56,120 bases of DNA from an uncultured Prevotellaceae bacterium (lineage in GTDB: Bacteria; Bacteroidota; Bacteroidia; Bacteroidales; Muribaculaceae): contig CAMJJG010000011.1 in the NCBI GenBank assembly GCA_946406035.1, positions 1-56,120 of the forward strand, written 5' to 3'. The notes beneath the pieces are model-generated. The model searched no databases, was not told where the DNA came from, and saw only the letters and a program-made list of their open reading frames with translations. A program made the translations under genes and the position numbers. This document shows positions 45,650-54,656 of this stretch, one piece after another (the stretch's first letter is position 1; each line of letters begins with the position of its first letter).

Positions 45650-48600
45650 TTAGTTAAAGATGTACTTGATACCGATAGAAGCGCTCCAGCACTGACCGAT
45701 GCCCGGGGTAGAAACAAAGGTCTTGGTGTTGCCGTCGATTACCTTGGGAGTCGAGAAGGTGGCATAGCCTTCGGCGTCAACGCCCTCGTACTTGAGGATG
45801 CGAGCATCACGGCCAGTACCAATCTCGGGATTGATATACTTCATCACTCCCCACTTGGAATTGAAGAAGTTGAGCACGTTCTTCATGTCAAACAGCAGTT
45901 GCAGGGTGTGCTTGGCACCGCATACGTTCAGCGAGAAGTCATGCTTGTAGCTGAAGTCAATGCGGTGAACCCAAGGAGCAAAATGACTATAAGGTTCGGC
46001 ATACTTACCCTGATGGTTCTTCAGGTAGCTGTTGGCGTGCACATAGTCCATGAAGCGGGTCTTGTCACCCTCGCTCACAAAGCGGAACTCACGGTTAGCG
46101 ACCTGCTCGTCGGTGGGGATATAAATGGCATCGTAGTTGAAGCCATCATTATTCATATCATTGGCCATCTCATAATGGAGATTACGGCTGTTACTACCAC
46201 CGCGCCATGTTTCATAAATCAGGCCATAGTGGTTACCGCTCTTGTCATGACCCGTTGCCGAAACGATGAAACGGTCAGGAGTCACATACTGCGAGTTGTG
46301 CAGTTTCATGTAGTTAGGACCGTCAACAGAGGGGATATAGGTGAAAGCACTCGAGGCATCAGAGCCAGGCATACCGGTCAATTCCTTGTTCACGGTGTGG
46401 GTATAAGCAGCCATCAGGCTCAACCAGTTGGTGGGATCAGCATTCAGGGTTACATTGGCAATCCAGCCATAACCCTTGCTGGTGTTGCTCAACATATAAG
46501 CGGCCTTGCCCTGACGGAAACCAGAGGGATAGATGGGACGATTGTCAGCACCATTGAAGCGGGCGAAGCCTGCCACGCTGGGGATAGACCAGTCGCTGAT
46601 GCAGGCAGCATTGATGTTCTTGTTGAAGATACCCTCAACCGTCACACTGAAGGGGAACGATACGGGAATCTGGTAATCAACAGCCAGCGAAGTCTTCCAC
46701 ACCATCGGCATCTTGAACTTGGGATCCACAGCAGCAATCTGCGAGGGAACGGTACCCATATCAGGATTTACTTCGGCAGGATAACCCATACCGATGAGCT
46801 TGTCACGCAGGGCAGCGGCAGTCGGCTTACCATTGGCATCTACAACCAAACCGCCAGCAAACGGGGTCATGTCATTATTAAGATCGGTGAGAACTGCCTG
46901 ATACTGTACCAGACCACCATTGGTGGGCATGTTGGTGAAGAATACCAGGGGCAGACGGCCCGAGAACAGACCCGAACCACCACGCACCTTGAGCACCTTG
47001 TTGCCAAATACATCCCAGCTGAAGCCCACACGGGGTTGAACAATCAGCTTGCTGCTCGGCCACTTGCCCGTGTCGATATGGCGAACGTTGCCGTCATTGT
47101 CATAATAGTCAAGAGCCAGGATGGCGTTGTTGGTCATCAGGTCACCATTGTTGAAGAACAGACCGTCCAGACGCAGACCGTAGGTCAGCTTAAAGTTCTT
47201 GGTGATGTTCCACTCGTCCTGAGCATAGATACCGGCCTTGTTGAACTGCACACGGGCAGCAGGCTTGGTCTCGCTGCCGTAACCGTAGGTCAAGCAAACA
47301 ACCTCGGGAACGGCACCGTTGATAAAGTCGTCAACGCTATTGTAGCGGTAGTAACCCGTACCATTGCGCATGTACTGGTTGTCGGCCATCTGGTGCTCAA
47401 ACGACAGACCACCCATAATCTTGTGGTTACCATAGTACCAGGTAACATCGTCACGCAGGTTCCAGATGGTGTTGTGAACGGCGTTGTTCCAAGTAAAGAG
47501 CTCATAACCCAGAGCCATGTAGTTGTCCTTGACACCATTTTCATCAGGCATGGTGATATCAATGAAGGGGAACTCACCAGAGTTGCTGGAACGAACGTCA
47601 TCCAGCTTGGAGAAAGTAGCCAAGAACTGGTTGGACAGGTTGTCGGCCAGACGGCTGTTCAGGTCAAACGAGAAAGAGTGCACCAGGTTGTCCATGCCAT
47701 ACATCGAGTTGGCAAAGGAGAAAGACTTCTGCGAAACACGAGCAGTGGGCAAACGCTTGGGAGTGGGATCCATTGACGTAGCGTTAGGATTGCTCCAATA
47801 ACGATTCTTGGTGTAATTGTAACGCAAAGCGAGATGGTGATTCTGGTTGATATTCCAGTCCAAGCGAGCCAACAACTTATAGTTGCTCTCGTCGGCGGGG
47901 AACTTGGTCCATGAACCCGTGTCATAACCATACTTGCTCTTGACAAAGTTGCTCACGCGCTCCAGGTCGGCCAAGGTCGTGCGTGAAATGCCACGATCGG
48001 CATCGGCAACGCCATCGGTTGAAGCTTGCCAACGGTTCACAATAGTAGGAATCTTGGACATCTCACCATTGACGAAGAAGAAGAGCTTGTCCTTGATGAT
48101 CGGGCCACCGATGGTCGCACCATAGGTAGTCACCTGATCCTTATCACGAGCACCTGCAATCTGGGTGCGATTCACAGCATCACCGCGCATGTTCTCGTTG
48201 CGATGGAAGATGTAGGCACTGCCGCGGAAGGTGTTGGTACCACTCTTGGTGATAGCGTTCACACCACCACCGATGAAGTTGGTCTGACGCACGTCGTAGG
48301 GCGAAATCACCACCTGCATTTCCTCGATGGCCTCGATGCTGATGGGGTTACCACCACCGGGCAGGTTGTCGCTCAGACCGAAGTTGTTGTTGAAGTTGGC
48401 ACCGTCAACGGTAAAGTTGGCAGTACGGCCATCGGTACCGGCAAAGCTCATGCCACTACCGCCGTAGGGCGACAGACGGGTCACATCAGTCAGGTTACGG
48501 GTAACGGTGGGCAGATTGCTGATCTGGGTGCTGTTGATGTTGGTAGCCGCACCGGTCTTCTCGGCGCGGAACTTGGTAGCAGCAGCAGTAACCACAACCT

Positions 48601-48952
48601 CACCCAGGGCGTTGGCGTCAACGCTCAGGTCAAAGTCGAGATTCGAGGTCTCTGCCAGTTGCAGCGTCACGCCTTGCACGCTACGGGGCTCATAGCCGAT
48701 GTAAGACACGCTGACAGTGTAGGGACCACCGGGGCGCATACCTTGGATGGTGTAACGTCCGTCGATGTTGGTCACGGCGTTGTACTTGGTGCCCGAGGGC
48801 GTGTGCAACGCAGTAATCGTGGCGCCAATCATCGCCTGCTGGTTTTCATCGGTCACAACGCCCGACAGGGCCGAGGTCGTCACCTGGGCACTCGAGGCCA
48901 ATGCCACAAAGAACATTGCCACTAATGCCAAAAGCTTAACTGTTCTCAACAT
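45650..48952 (-). CDS. TonB-dependent receptor, Oar type
   Basis: This 1100-residue outer-membrane receptor has a signal peptide (about 1-22). A carboxypeptidase-regulatory-like domain follows (LSGVVTDENQQAMIGATITA...GRYTIQGMRPGGPYTVSVSY). The plug has FTVDGANFNNNFGLSDNLPG and EEMQVVISPYDVRQTNFIGG. A large barrel ends in YIFN. It resembles Oar-like receptors rather than SusC: no SusD gene follows and the plug lacks the SusC TonB-box arrangement. It probably imports a large ligand with the BACON/OB lipoprotein as partner. The leader of about 245 nt contains a 13-bp hairpin. Confidence 0.9.
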   Translation of the reverse strand: MLRTVKLLALVAMFFVALASSAQVTTSALSGVVTDENQQAMIGATITALHTPSGTKYNAVTNIDGRYTIQGMRPGGPYTVSVSYIGYEPRSVQGVTLQLAETSNLDFDLSVDANALGEVVVTAAATKFRAEKTGAATNINSTQISNLPTVTRNLTDVTRLSPYGGSGMSFAGTDGRTANFTVDGANFNNNFGLSDNLPGGGNPISIEAIEEMQVVISPYDVRQTNFIGGGVNAITKSGTNTFRGSAYIFHRNENMRGDAVNRTQIAGARDKDQVTTYGATIGGPIIKDKLFFFVNGEMSKIPTIVNRWQASTDGVADADRGISRTTLADLERVSNFVKSKYGYDTGSWTKFPADESNYKLLARLDWNINQNHHLALRYNYTKNRYWSNPNATSMDPTPKRLPTARVSQKSFSFANSMYGMDNLVHSFSFDLNSRLADNLSNQFLATFSKLDDVRSSNSGEFPFIDITMPDENGVKDNYMALGYELFTWNNAVHNTIWNLRDDVTWYYGNHKIMGGLSFEHQMADNQYMRNGTGYYRYNSVDDFINGAVPEVVCLTYGYGSETKPAARVQFNKAGIYAQDEWNITKNFKLTYGLRLDGLFFNNGDLMTNNAILALDYYDNDGNVRHIDTGKWPSSKLIVQPRVGFSWDVFGNKVLKVRGGSGLFSGRLPLVFFTNMPTNGGLVQYQAVLTDLNNDMTPFAGGLVVDANGKPTAAALRDKLIGMGYPAEVNPDMGTVPSQIAAVDPKFKMPMVWKTSLAVDYQIPVSFPFSVTVEGIFNKNINAACISDWSIPSVAGFARFNGADNRPIYPSGFRQGKAAYMLSNTSKGYGWIANVTLNADPTNWLSLMAAYTHTVNKELTGMPGSDASSAFTYIPSVDGPNYMKLHNSQYVTPDRFIVSATGHDKSGNHYGLIYETWRGGSNSRNLHYEMANDMNNDGFNYDAIYIPTDEQVANREFRFVSEGDKTRFMDYVHANSYLKNHQGKYAEPYSHFAPWVHRIDFSYKHDFSLNVCGAKHTLQLLFDMKNVLNFFNSKWGVMKYINPEIGTGRDARILKYEGVDAEGYATFSTPKVIDGNTKTFVSTPGIGQCWSASIGIKYIFN

Positions 48953-49033
48953 ACTAATAATTTGTTTAAATGAATGAAATAATGATTAATTATTAAAATT
49001 TTGATTGATTTGATTATCATTTTTATAAAGAGG

Positions 49034-49074
49034 CGCGCCACTATAGCGGTTTTTATCCCATCTATAGTGGCGCG
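49034..49074 (-). promoter_or_regulatory. Hairpin in the leader of the receptor mRNA
   Basis: A perfect 13-bp stem (49034-49046 with 49062-49074) has a 15-nt loop and lies about 80 nt before the ATG. The minus strand after it reads CCTCTTTATAAAAATG, so it is not a standard terminator. It may control stability or translation. Confidence 0.5.
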
Positions 49075-49204
49075 TGTAGTCGCTTAGCTCCCTCTCTTGC
49101 AGCGGGTTATAGAATTGGCTTGACGCCTCACCGCTACAAGTTATCCTGAAAGGTATGCCACAAGAATGTATCAACACTTTTTTATCGCGTCATTTTTTCG
49201 GGTG

Positions 49205-49233
49205 CAAAATTACTCTTTTTTCTGCTCTTTCAA
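49205..49233 (-). promoter_or_regulatory. Promoter of the TonB-receptor operon
   Basis: The minus strand reads TAATTTTG (49205-49212) followed by CACCC, with TTG 18 nt upstream. Transcription should begin near 49199, giving a leader of about 245 nt. Confidence 0.65.
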
Positions 49234-49356
49234 GCAAGATTCCTCAAGATTTTTTAAACAATTTTCAACTTTAACACATTTAAACAACCATGCTGTCACC
49301 TGGCGACTGTCCAGCTCATGTGGATAACACACTGTGGCGCCAGGAGATTATCTTTA

Positions 49357-49443
49357 GGTGTCATCCGCCACTTTGGATGGGCTATAGCATCATCTGATGT
49401 GAATAGAACAAGCCCTCTGGATGACTCCCATATCACCTTTTTT
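49357..49443 (+). ncRNA. Possible structured RNA ending in a T run
   Basis: Several complementary segments are nested: GGTG/CACC outside, GTCATCC/GGATGAC, then GGGCT/AGCCC, and CATCA/TGATG in the centre. TTTTTT follows at 49438-49443. No promoter of the usual type is seen upstream, and no family is recognised. Confidence 0.25.
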
Positions 49444-49501
49444 ATAATTCTGATAATTAGCTGATTAAGTCGGAATGGAGATGCCGTGCGTCGGCATGAC
49501 T

Positions 49502-50068
49502 TCAGCCCTTCACCCGGTCAGGGTGCTGGGCTATAAAGGCTTTCCACGACTTGGAGCCGTGGCTTGATATCGGTTTCTGCCGCTCATAGAAGTGGCACAG
49601 TGCGGCTGCCAGGGCGTCGGTAGCGTCGAGCAGGTGAGGCATTTGGGAGTCGGCTATGCCCAGTGTGCGTTGCAGCATCATCGCCACTTGCTCCTTGCTG
49701 GCGGCGCCGTTGCCGGTAATGGCCATCTTGATCTTGCGGGGCTCATACTCGGTGATGGGAATCTCGCGGTTCAGTGCCGCCACCATGGCCACGCCCTGGG
49801 CGCGACCCAGCTTGAGCATCGATTGCACGTTCTTGCCATAGAATGGCGCCTCGATAGCCATCTCGTCGGGCAGGTACTCGTCGATCACGCCGCTCACGCG
49901 CTCATAGATGTGCCGCAGCCTCATGTAGTGATCCTCCATGCGGTTCAGTTGCAGCACGCCCATGACGATGAGCTCGGCCTTCTTGCCGTTCACCCCCAGC
50001 AGGGCATATCCCATAACATTGGTGCCCGGGTCGATGCCGATGATGATATTCTCGTACTTGTTGTCCAT
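49502..50068 (-). CDS. ruvC: Holliday junction endonuclease RuvC
   Basis: RuvC resolves Holliday junctions in recombination repair. The 188-residue protein has D13 in [15 protein letters not shown], the second acidic residue in [11 protein letters not shown], and the C-terminal pair in [15 protein letters not shown] start it at the ATG at 50068. The codon before it (GTG at 50071) is a less likely alternative. It is transcribed alone from a promoter box at 50083. Confidence 0.96.
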   Translation of the reverse strand: MDNKYENIIIGIDPGTNVMGYALLGVNGKKAELIVMGVLQLNRMEDHYMRLRHIYERVSGVIDEYLPDEMAIEAPFYGKNVQSMLKLGRAQGVAMVAALNREIPITEYEPRKIKMAITGNGAASKEQVAMMLQRTLGIADSQMPHLLDATDALAAALCHFYERQKPISSHGSKSWKAFIAQHPDRVKG

Positions 50069-50082
50069 CACTTACCGGAGTG

Positions 50083-50090
50083 CAAAGGTA
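50083..50090 (-). promoter_or_regulatory. Promoter -7 box of ruvC
   Basis: The minus strand reads TACCTTTG followed by CA, 14 nt before the ruvC ATG, with TTG 21 nt upstream. The leader would be only about 8 nt. Confidence 0.55.
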
Positions 50091-50406
50091 TGGTTTTTGT
50101 TCCACATCTGCAAGCCCCGCGCATGACTGCTCATGATTGCGGTACCACATTAGATGATCGTAATAGTTGTCCGTCGTTGCTTTTTTTCACGCGAGTTCCG
50201 TTAATGTGATGAGTTCCACTGATTGTTAAAAAATCGCATCGCACCCGCTGAGCTATCTTCTTCTATAGTGTCACATTATATAATAATAGGATAAATGCCC
50301 CCAGCTCGTCGCCCGCATCGGGCGGCAATGGGTGGCAGGTTACATTATTTTGCATTTTTTGTGTTTTCAAAACACCGGGTGGCACATTTATTGTGAGGAT
50401 GTTTTG

Positions 50407-50414
50407 TAATTTTG
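50407..50414 (+). promoter_or_regulatory. Promoter -7 box of rnz
   Basis: TAATTTTG followed by CA lies 13 nt before the rnz ATG at 50428, giving a very short leader of about 7 nt. Confidence 0.55.
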
Positions 50415-50427
50415 CACTTCAAGTGAA

Positions 50428-51348
50428 ATGACAAGGCTGGAATTGAACATACTAGGATGCGGGAGCGCGACGATGACAACGCGCCACACCCCGTCGTGCC
50501 AGGTGCTCAACGTGCGCGATAACCTGATGATGATCGACTGTGGCGAGGGTGCCCAGTTGGGCGTTCGTCGCATGCGGCTCAAGCTCATGCGCCTTAATCA
50601 CATCTTCATCAGCCACCTGCATGGTGACCACTGTTTCGGCTTGCCGGGACTCGTGTCGACCATGGCGCTGTTAAACCGCACCAACTCGTTGACGATACAC
50701 ACCTTCAAGGACGGGGCCGACCTGTTCTCGAGGATGCTCGACTACTTTTGCCGTGAGCGGCCGTTCGAGGTGCGCTTCAACATCATCGACACCCATCGCC
50801 GCGTGATTCACGAGGACGACGCCGTTACCGTGACGACATTCCCGCTGCTCCACCGCGTGCCCGCCGTCGGCTTCATCGTTGCCGAGAAGCCCAAGCTGCG
50901 GCACATCATCGGCGAGGAGGTCAAGCGCCTGGGCATCCCGCATTACGCGATGAACTCGCTCCGCCAGGGCCAGGACTGGATCGCCCCCGACGGGACCGTC
51001 GTTCCCAACGCCCAGTTGACGACTCCCGCCGATCCTTCCATCAGCTACGCCTATTGCAGCGACACCAAGTTCTCGCGACGCGTCATCAAGAGTGTCGAGG
51101 GGGTGGACTGGCTCTATCACGAGGCCACCTACGACGACAGCCTGCGCATCAAGGCCCACAAGCGCTACCACGCCACGGCGCGCGAGGCCGCTACCGTGGC
51201 GCGCGAGGCCGGGGTGCGGCAGCTCATCCTGGGGCACTTTTCCAAGCGGTACAGCGACGAGAGCTTGCTGCTCGACGAGGCCCGCAGCGTCTTTCCCGCC
51301 ACACGCCTTGCCAACGAGGGCCTGGTCATTGACTTGAACGCCCTGTAA
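50428..51348 (+). CDS. rnz: Ribonuclease Z
   Basis: This 306-residue metallo-beta-lactamase-fold RNase removes 3' trailers from tRNA precursors. The metal motif HLHGDH is at 63-68 with LGCGSATMT near the N-terminus. The remaining zinc ligands are in PLLHRVPA, CSDTKFS and HEATYDD/HATAREAA. LILGHFSKRY closes the active site. It is a single gene, divergent from ruvC. Confidence 0.96.
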   Translation: MTRLELNILGCGSATMTTRHTPSCQVLNVRDNLMMIDCGEGAQLGVRRMRLKLMRLNHIFISHLHGDHCFGLPGLVSTMALLNRTNSLTIHTFKDGADLFSRMLDYFCRERPFEVRFNIIDTHRRVIHEDDAVTVTTFPLLHRVPAVGFIVAEKPKLRHIIGEEVKRLGIPHYAMNSLRQGQDWIAPDGTVVPNAQLTTPADPSISYAYCSDTKFSRRVIKSVEGVDWLYHEATYDDSLRIKAHKRYHATAREAATVAREAGVRQLILGHFSKRYSDESLLLDEARSVFPATRLANEGLVIDLNAL

Positions 51349-51503
51349 ACACGTCCCTGGGGAGAGGAAATAGGCCCAATTATTACATTTTTTAACAGTC
51401 GCTGGAAGTAAAAAGTTTGAAAATTTGTTTAAAAACATTGTCTTCCATCAAGATAAAGACTAAAAATCCCCAATTGGGCACAAATTAAGTAAATTTTTCT
51501 TTA

Positions 51504-51530
51504 TTGTTTGAATAATTTGTATTTCCTTTG
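51504..51530 (+). promoter_or_regulatory. Probable promoter of acpP-fabF-rnc
   Basis: TTCCTTTG followed by CA (51523-51530) resembles the -7 box except for its first two bases. TTG lies at 51504-51506, about 16 nt upstream. Confidence 0.4.
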
Positions 51531-51586
51531 CAGTCTCAAAAATGTGAATATACAGTTTTTACAATAACAATTTAAAAATTACGACT

Positions 51587-51829
51587 ATGTCAGAAATTGA
51601 AGAAAGAGTAAAACAAATTATCGTTGACAAGTTAGGTGTTAGCGAGTCTGAGGTAACCCCCGAGGCTACTTTCAGCCAGGATCTGGGTGCTGATAGCCTT
51701 GACACCGTCGAGCTGATCATGGAATTTGAGAAGCAGTTCGACATCAAGATCCCCGATGATAAGTCTGAGACCATCCAAAACGTTGGCGACGCCATTAAGT
51801 TCATTGAGGAAGCTAAGGCAGCCGAATAA
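51587..51829 (+). CDS. acpP: Acyl carrier protein
   Basis: This 80-residue acidic protein carries growing acyl chains on a 4'-phosphopantetheine attached to S37 of the motif [16 protein letters not shown]. It is the first gene of acpP-fabF-rnc, a conserved fatty-acid-synthesis arrangement, with 27 nt to fabF. Confidence 0.98.
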   Translation: MSEIEERVKQIIVDKLGVSESEVTPEATFSQDLGADSLDTVELIMEFEKQFDIKIPDDKSETIQNVGDAIKFIEEAKAAE

Positions 51830-51856
51830 TATCTTTTAATTTCCTAAGTATACCAC

Positions 51857-53140
51857 ATGGAATTAAAGAGAGTTGTGGTAACAGGTCTTGGTGCCATCAC
51901 TCCCTTGGGTTTGGACGTTGATACCACTTGGAACAACGCCCTTAAAGGAGTGAGCGGCGCAGGGCCTATTACTCATTTTGACACCACACTGTTCAAGACC
52001 AAGTTTGCTTGCGAGCTCAAGGGTTTTGACCCGCTCAACTATGTGAGCGACCCCAACGACCGCCGCGAGATCAAGGACTTCAAGCGCAACGACCTCTACA
52101 CGCAGTATGCGCTGGCGTGCGCCAAGCAGGCCGTCGAGGACGCCAATCTACTGGCCGATGGCATTGACCGCGACGAGGTGGGCGTGATCTTCGCATCTGG
52201 TATCGGTGGACTGCACACCTTTGAGGAGCAGGCTGGTGATTATGCGCGTCACGAGGACCGTGGACCCATGTATAGCCCGTTCTTCATCCCGACGATGATC
52301 GCCGACATCGCGGCCGGACAGATTTCTATCAAGTACGGCTTCCGCGGCCCTAACTTCGGCGTCGTGTCGGCTTGTGCCACATCGACCAACGCGCTCATTG
52401 ATGCCTTCAACTACATCCGTCTGGGCAAGGCCAAGGCCATTGTCACCGGCGGTAGCGAGGCTCCGTTGTTCCCCGCTGGAGTGGGTGGCTTCAATGCCAT
52501 GAAGGCCATCTCGCTGCGCAACGACGATCCCCAGGGCGCTTCCAGGCCCTTCAGCGCTTCGCGCGACGGTTTCGTCATGGGCGAGGGTGGTGTGTGCCTC
52601 GTGTTCGAGGAACTCGAGCATGCCCTGGCACGCGGTGCCAAGATCTATGGCGAGGTCATCGGTGGCGGCATGAGTGCCGACGCCTATCACATCACCGCCA
52701 GCCACCCCGAGGGCTTGGGAGCCAAGCTCGTGATGCAGCGTGCCATCGAGGACGCCGGCATCAAGCCCGAGGATGTTGACTACGTCAATGCCCATGGCAC
52801 TTCCACACCCGTGGGTGACTTGAGCGAGGCCCAGGCCGTGAAGGATGTCTTCGGCGAGCATGCCTACAAGCTTAACGTGAGCAGCACCAAGTCGATGACT
52901 GGACACATGCTGGGTGCCACCGGCGCCATGGAGGCAGTCTTCTGCTTGCTTGCATGTCGTGACGACATCGTTCCTCCCACCATCAACCATGCCGATGGCG
53001 ACGAGGACGAGAAAATCGACTACAAGATGAACTTCACCTTTAATAAGGCTCAGAAGCGAACAGTAAACATTGCACTATCCAACACGTTTGGTTTTGGCGG
53101 ACACAATGCAAGCATCATCGTTAAGAAATACCAGAAATAA
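51857..53140 (+). CDS. fabF: Beta-ketoacyl-ACP synthase II
   Basis: This enzyme condenses malonyl-ACP with acyl-ACP in fatty-acid elongation. The 427-residue protein has the Cys-His-His triad of the KAS I/II class: C173 in SACATSTNAL, H313 in NAHGTSTPVGD, and H350 in SMTGHMLGATGA. Length, and linkage to acpP, support FabF rather than FabB. rnc follows after 22 nt. Confidence 0.97.
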   Translation: MELKRVVVTGLGAITPLGLDVDTTWNNALKGVSGAGPITHFDTTLFKTKFACELKGFDPLNYVSDPNDRREIKDFKRNDLYTQYALACAKQAVEDANLLADGIDRDEVGVIFASGIGGLHTFEEQAGDYARHEDRGPMYSPFFIPTMIADIAAGQISIKYGFRGPNFGVVSACATSTNALIDAFNYIRLGKAKAIVTGGSEAPLFPAGVGGFNAMKAISLRNDDPQGASRPFSASRDGFVMGEGGVCLVFEELEHALARGAKIYGEVIGGGMSADAYHITASHPEGLGAKLVMQRAIEDAGIKPEDVDYVNAHGTSTPVGDLSEAQAVKDVFGEHAYKLNVSSTKSMTGHMLGATGAMEAVFCLLACRDDIVPPTINHADGDEDEKIDYKMNFTFNKAQKRTVNIALSNTFGFGGHNASIIVKKYQK

Positions 53141-53162
53141 ACCACTGGCATAGGGTAAAACG

Positions 53163-53936
53163 ATGCTGTTGAGCAACGTCATATCACTCATAAAGCTCCT
53201 TTTCATCAAGGATAAGGAGCTTTATGTTTTTATTCATCGCGTGACGGGTTTCTATCCACGCGACATCAGACCCTACCAACTGGCAATGGTGCACCGTTCC
53301 AAGCCAGTGAAAATGCCCGATGGACGATGGGCCAATAATGAGAGGCTGGAGTTTCTGGGCGATGCCGTCCTTGACTTGGTGGTCGCCGATTTCCTCTACG
53401 CCACCTATCCCGAGCACCACGAGGGTTTCCTCACCTCAACGCGAGCCAAGATCGTGCAGCGCGAGAGCCTGAACCGCATTGGCAACACGCTGCATCTCGA
53501 CAGCCACGTGCGGGCAATGATGCACTCGTCGTCACACAACAGCTACCTGTGTGGCAATGCGCTCGAGGCTCTTGTGGGGGCCGTCTATCTCGACCAGGGC
53601 TACAACCGTTGCCGCAAGTTTATCATCAATCGCCTGATTAAAAAGAATTTTGACCTTAACGACCTGGTTAAGACTGAGCAGAACTTCAAGTCTCGTTTGA
53701 TCGAGTGGACCCAGAAATACCGTGTCACCATCGAGTTTGAGCTCGTCGACACCTATACCGATGCCGATAAGAACCCCGTCTTCCGCACCGCGATCATCCT
53801 GGGAGGCATCTATGCCAGCGACGCCGTTGGCTATAGCAAGAAAGAGTCCCACCAGAGCGCGTCCAAGAAAGCCCTCGACCGCCTCCAGCACGACCAGCAA
53901 TTCTGCGAGCAGGTACTCTCCACAGCCCTCAATTGA
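53163..53936 (+). CDS. rnc: Ribonuclease III
   Basis: This enzyme cleaves double-stranded RNA in rRNA processing and mRNA decay. The 257-residue protein has the signature NERLEFLGDAVLD at 59-71 and the second catalytic glutamate in NALEALVGAVYLD. A C-terminal dsRNA-binding domain lies at about 180-248 (NPVFRTAIILGG, ending SASKKALDRL). Its last 8 bp overlap the stop region of a small minus-strand frame. Confidence 0.96.
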   Translation: MLLSNVISLIKLLFIKDKELYVFIHRVTGFYPRDIRPYQLAMVHRSKPVKMPDGRWANNERLEFLGDAVLDLVVADFLYATYPEHHEGFLTSTRAKIVQRESLNRIGNTLHLDSHVRAMMHSSSHNSYLCGNALEALVGAVYLDQGYNRCRKFIINRLIKKNFDLNDLVKTEQNFKSRLIEWTQKYRVTIEFELVDTYTDADKNPVFRTAIILGGIYASDAVGYSKKESHQSASKKALDRLQHDQQFCEQVLSTALN

Positions 53937-54084
53937 CACTCCCAAACAAGAGAGTGCGGCGCCCGCCCATTACATCCTCCTGTGACTGCATGCCCAAGCG
54001 CCCCGCCTCTTGAGCAAGCAGGTTCAGCTGCTCACGGCTGGAACGCGTGTCCATCTTCTTTAAAATTTGGCTATTAAATCTCAT
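53929..54084 (-). CDS. Short hypothetical protein in a prophage remnant
   Basis: This 51-residue frame (MRFNSQILKKMDTRSSREQL, then NLLAQEAGRLGMQSQEDVMG...) begins 5 nt after the stop codon of the phage-like pseudogene, on the same strand. It ends inside the 3' end of rnc. The spacing is what phage gene modules show. No family is recognised, and it may be part of the same decayed element. Confidence 0.4.
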   Translation of the reverse strand: MRFNSQILKKMDTRSSREQLNLLAQEAGRLGMQSQEDVMGGRRTLLFGSVN

Positions 54085-54089
54085 TGATG

Positions 54090-54530
54090 CTATTTCACAT
54101 ACCCGGTGTTGCGTCTCATCTTGTCGCTGTCCAGCGCATCACTCACGATCCCCAGGAACTCGCGCCCGAGCGAGTCAGCCGTGAATTCCTTGATGTTCAT
54201 GAATGAGGCGTAGAACTTCTTCGAGAACCATGGGCGCTTCTGCCTCACCTTGGCACGTCCCATATCTCCAGGATTTTCTCGGGGCACTTCTCGCCCGGTG
54301 CCATAGTTCTGCCACAGACCATATTCAAGGGGGGGCTACGAGAGCGTGATGGCCGTGACGCGCTCGTCCTGGTCACAGCGGATGCCGACGGGTGACTGTA
54401 GCAGCCGTCCGGTATCAATCACGCCCATCAGGACAATCTGTTCCTTCCAGATCTCGACCATCGTGTCATTGAACGCATTGATGTATTTCTCGCGTTCACG
54501 CCGATGAGGTGAATAGTCACAAATTGCCAG
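54090..54530 (-). pseudogene. Truncated phage gene resembling the HK97 gp10/tail-completion family
   Basis: One minus-strand frame reads REREKYINAFNDTMVEIWKE, GVIDTGRLLQSPVGI, then a TAG stop at 54336-54338. It resumes in the same frame with EYGLWQNYGTGREVPRENPG, RQKRPWFSKKFYASFMNIKE and ends NTGYVK. The pattern (V-D-T-G-R-L...E-Y-G...Y-G-T-G-R...R-P-W-F) is that of small phage head-tail/tail-completion proteins. No start codon exists for the 5' part, since an upstream stop closes the frame. I read it as a decayed prophage gene. If the amber codon were readable the gene would still lack its N-terminus. Confidence 0.6.
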
Positions 54531-54656
54531 ATTGTCGCTAATAAACGTGAAAAAGTGAAAAAATTGGTTTCATTTTGAGGGCTTTTGGGTAAGATTGAGT
54601 AAATTCGCAAGCTATTGTGGCACTAAAAGCCACCTAATAACCACGATAATTATTTA

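Larger units (their letters stand above)
48953..49501. other. Intergenic region between the receptor gene and ruvC
   Basis: This 549-nt stretch holds the receptor's promoter (49205-49233), its long structured leader, and a set of nested complementary segments ending in T6 on the plus strand (49357-49443). A small hairpin (49481-49497) follows ruvC. I see no reliable gene. Confidence 0.5.
50069..50427. other. Intergenic region between ruvC and rnz
   Basis: This 359-nt stretch holds the two divergent promoters. It also has a small GC hairpin (CGCCCGCATCGGGCG, near 50310) and two similar GGGTGGCA...ACATT segments near 50330 and 50378. I see no gene or known RNA. Confidence 0.5.

Noticed and set aside
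45899-47776. Long plus-strand open frame opposite the TonB receptor
   Set aside because: It runs antisense to the receptor and gives no domain, signal peptide or start context. It is a shadow of the receptor codons.
48986-49177. Minus-strand frame of 63 codons in the receptor leader
   Set aside because: It starts with GTG without a ribosome-binding site and runs through the 13-bp hairpin. A leader-peptide function cannot be supported.
50300-50400. Two similar GGGTGGCA..ACATT segments in the ruvC-rnz gap
   Set aside because: Only two short copies with mismatches are present, so there is no array or regulatory pattern to support.
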